Below are positions 6,241 through 6,248 of a DNA stretch of 6,248 bases, piece by piece. The stretch comes from Alphaproteobacteria bacterium (GTDB lineage: Bacteria > Pseudomonadota > Alphaproteobacteria > UBA828): assembly GCA_029937205.1 (NCBI GenBank), contig JAPYQV010000174.1:1-6248 (forward strand), read 5' to 3'. The position numbers and the translations under genes are program-made. The stretch's first letter is position 1; the number at the start of each line of letters is the position of its first letter. The notes beneath the pieces were generated by a model. It was not told the DNA's origin, did not search any database, and worked only from the letters and a program-made list of their open reading frames with translations.

Positions 6241-6248
6241 TTCCCAGG

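Overview
The window is GC-rich, densely coded bacterial DNA with gaps of about 1-40 bp and several stop/start overlaps. Codon use and protein style suggest a proteobacterium, most likely alphaproteobacterial. That is an impression from composition, not a proven assignment. I see no tRNA, rRNA, CRISPR array, insertion sequence or obvious repeat. No stretch over 300 bp lacks a gene.

The left third (about 1-2207) is read on the + strand and holds two genes. The first is a PaaK-like AMP-binding acyl/aryl-CoA ligase, whose 5' end is probably beyond the left edge. The second is a 266-residue protein I cannot name, with two ExxH motifs and an intervening EGG motif that suggest a ferritin-like di-metal carboxylate protein.

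The right two thirds (2199-6240) form one compact unit on the - strand, read from right to left. It contains tmoB, tmoC, tmoD and tmoE of a toluene-monooxygenase-type soluble diiron monooxygenase (gamma subunit, Rieske ferredoxin, effector and beta subunit). These are followed by a PRISE-type (progesterone 5-beta-reductase/iridoid synthase-like) enone reductase and an isopenicillin-N-synthase-type Fe(II)/2-oxoglutarate dioxygenase. The catalytic alpha subunit (TmoA) is expected just beyond the right edge. The electron-transfer reductase (TmoF) is not at its usual place after tmoE.

The two units converge and overlap by 9 bp at their 3' ends, with no room for an intergenic terminator. Taken together, the window looks like part of an oxidative pathway for a hydrocarbon-like, aromatic or terpenoid substrate. 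Inferred steps are O2-dependent hydroxylation or epoxidation by the diiron monooxygenase, reduction of an alpha,beta-unsaturated carbonyl by the PRISE enzyme, further oxidation by the 2OG oxygenase and possibly the ferritin-like protein, and CoA activation of an acid by the ligase. Substrate and step order are inference. The combination of a four-component diiron monooxygenase with a PRISE reductase is the most unusual aspect.
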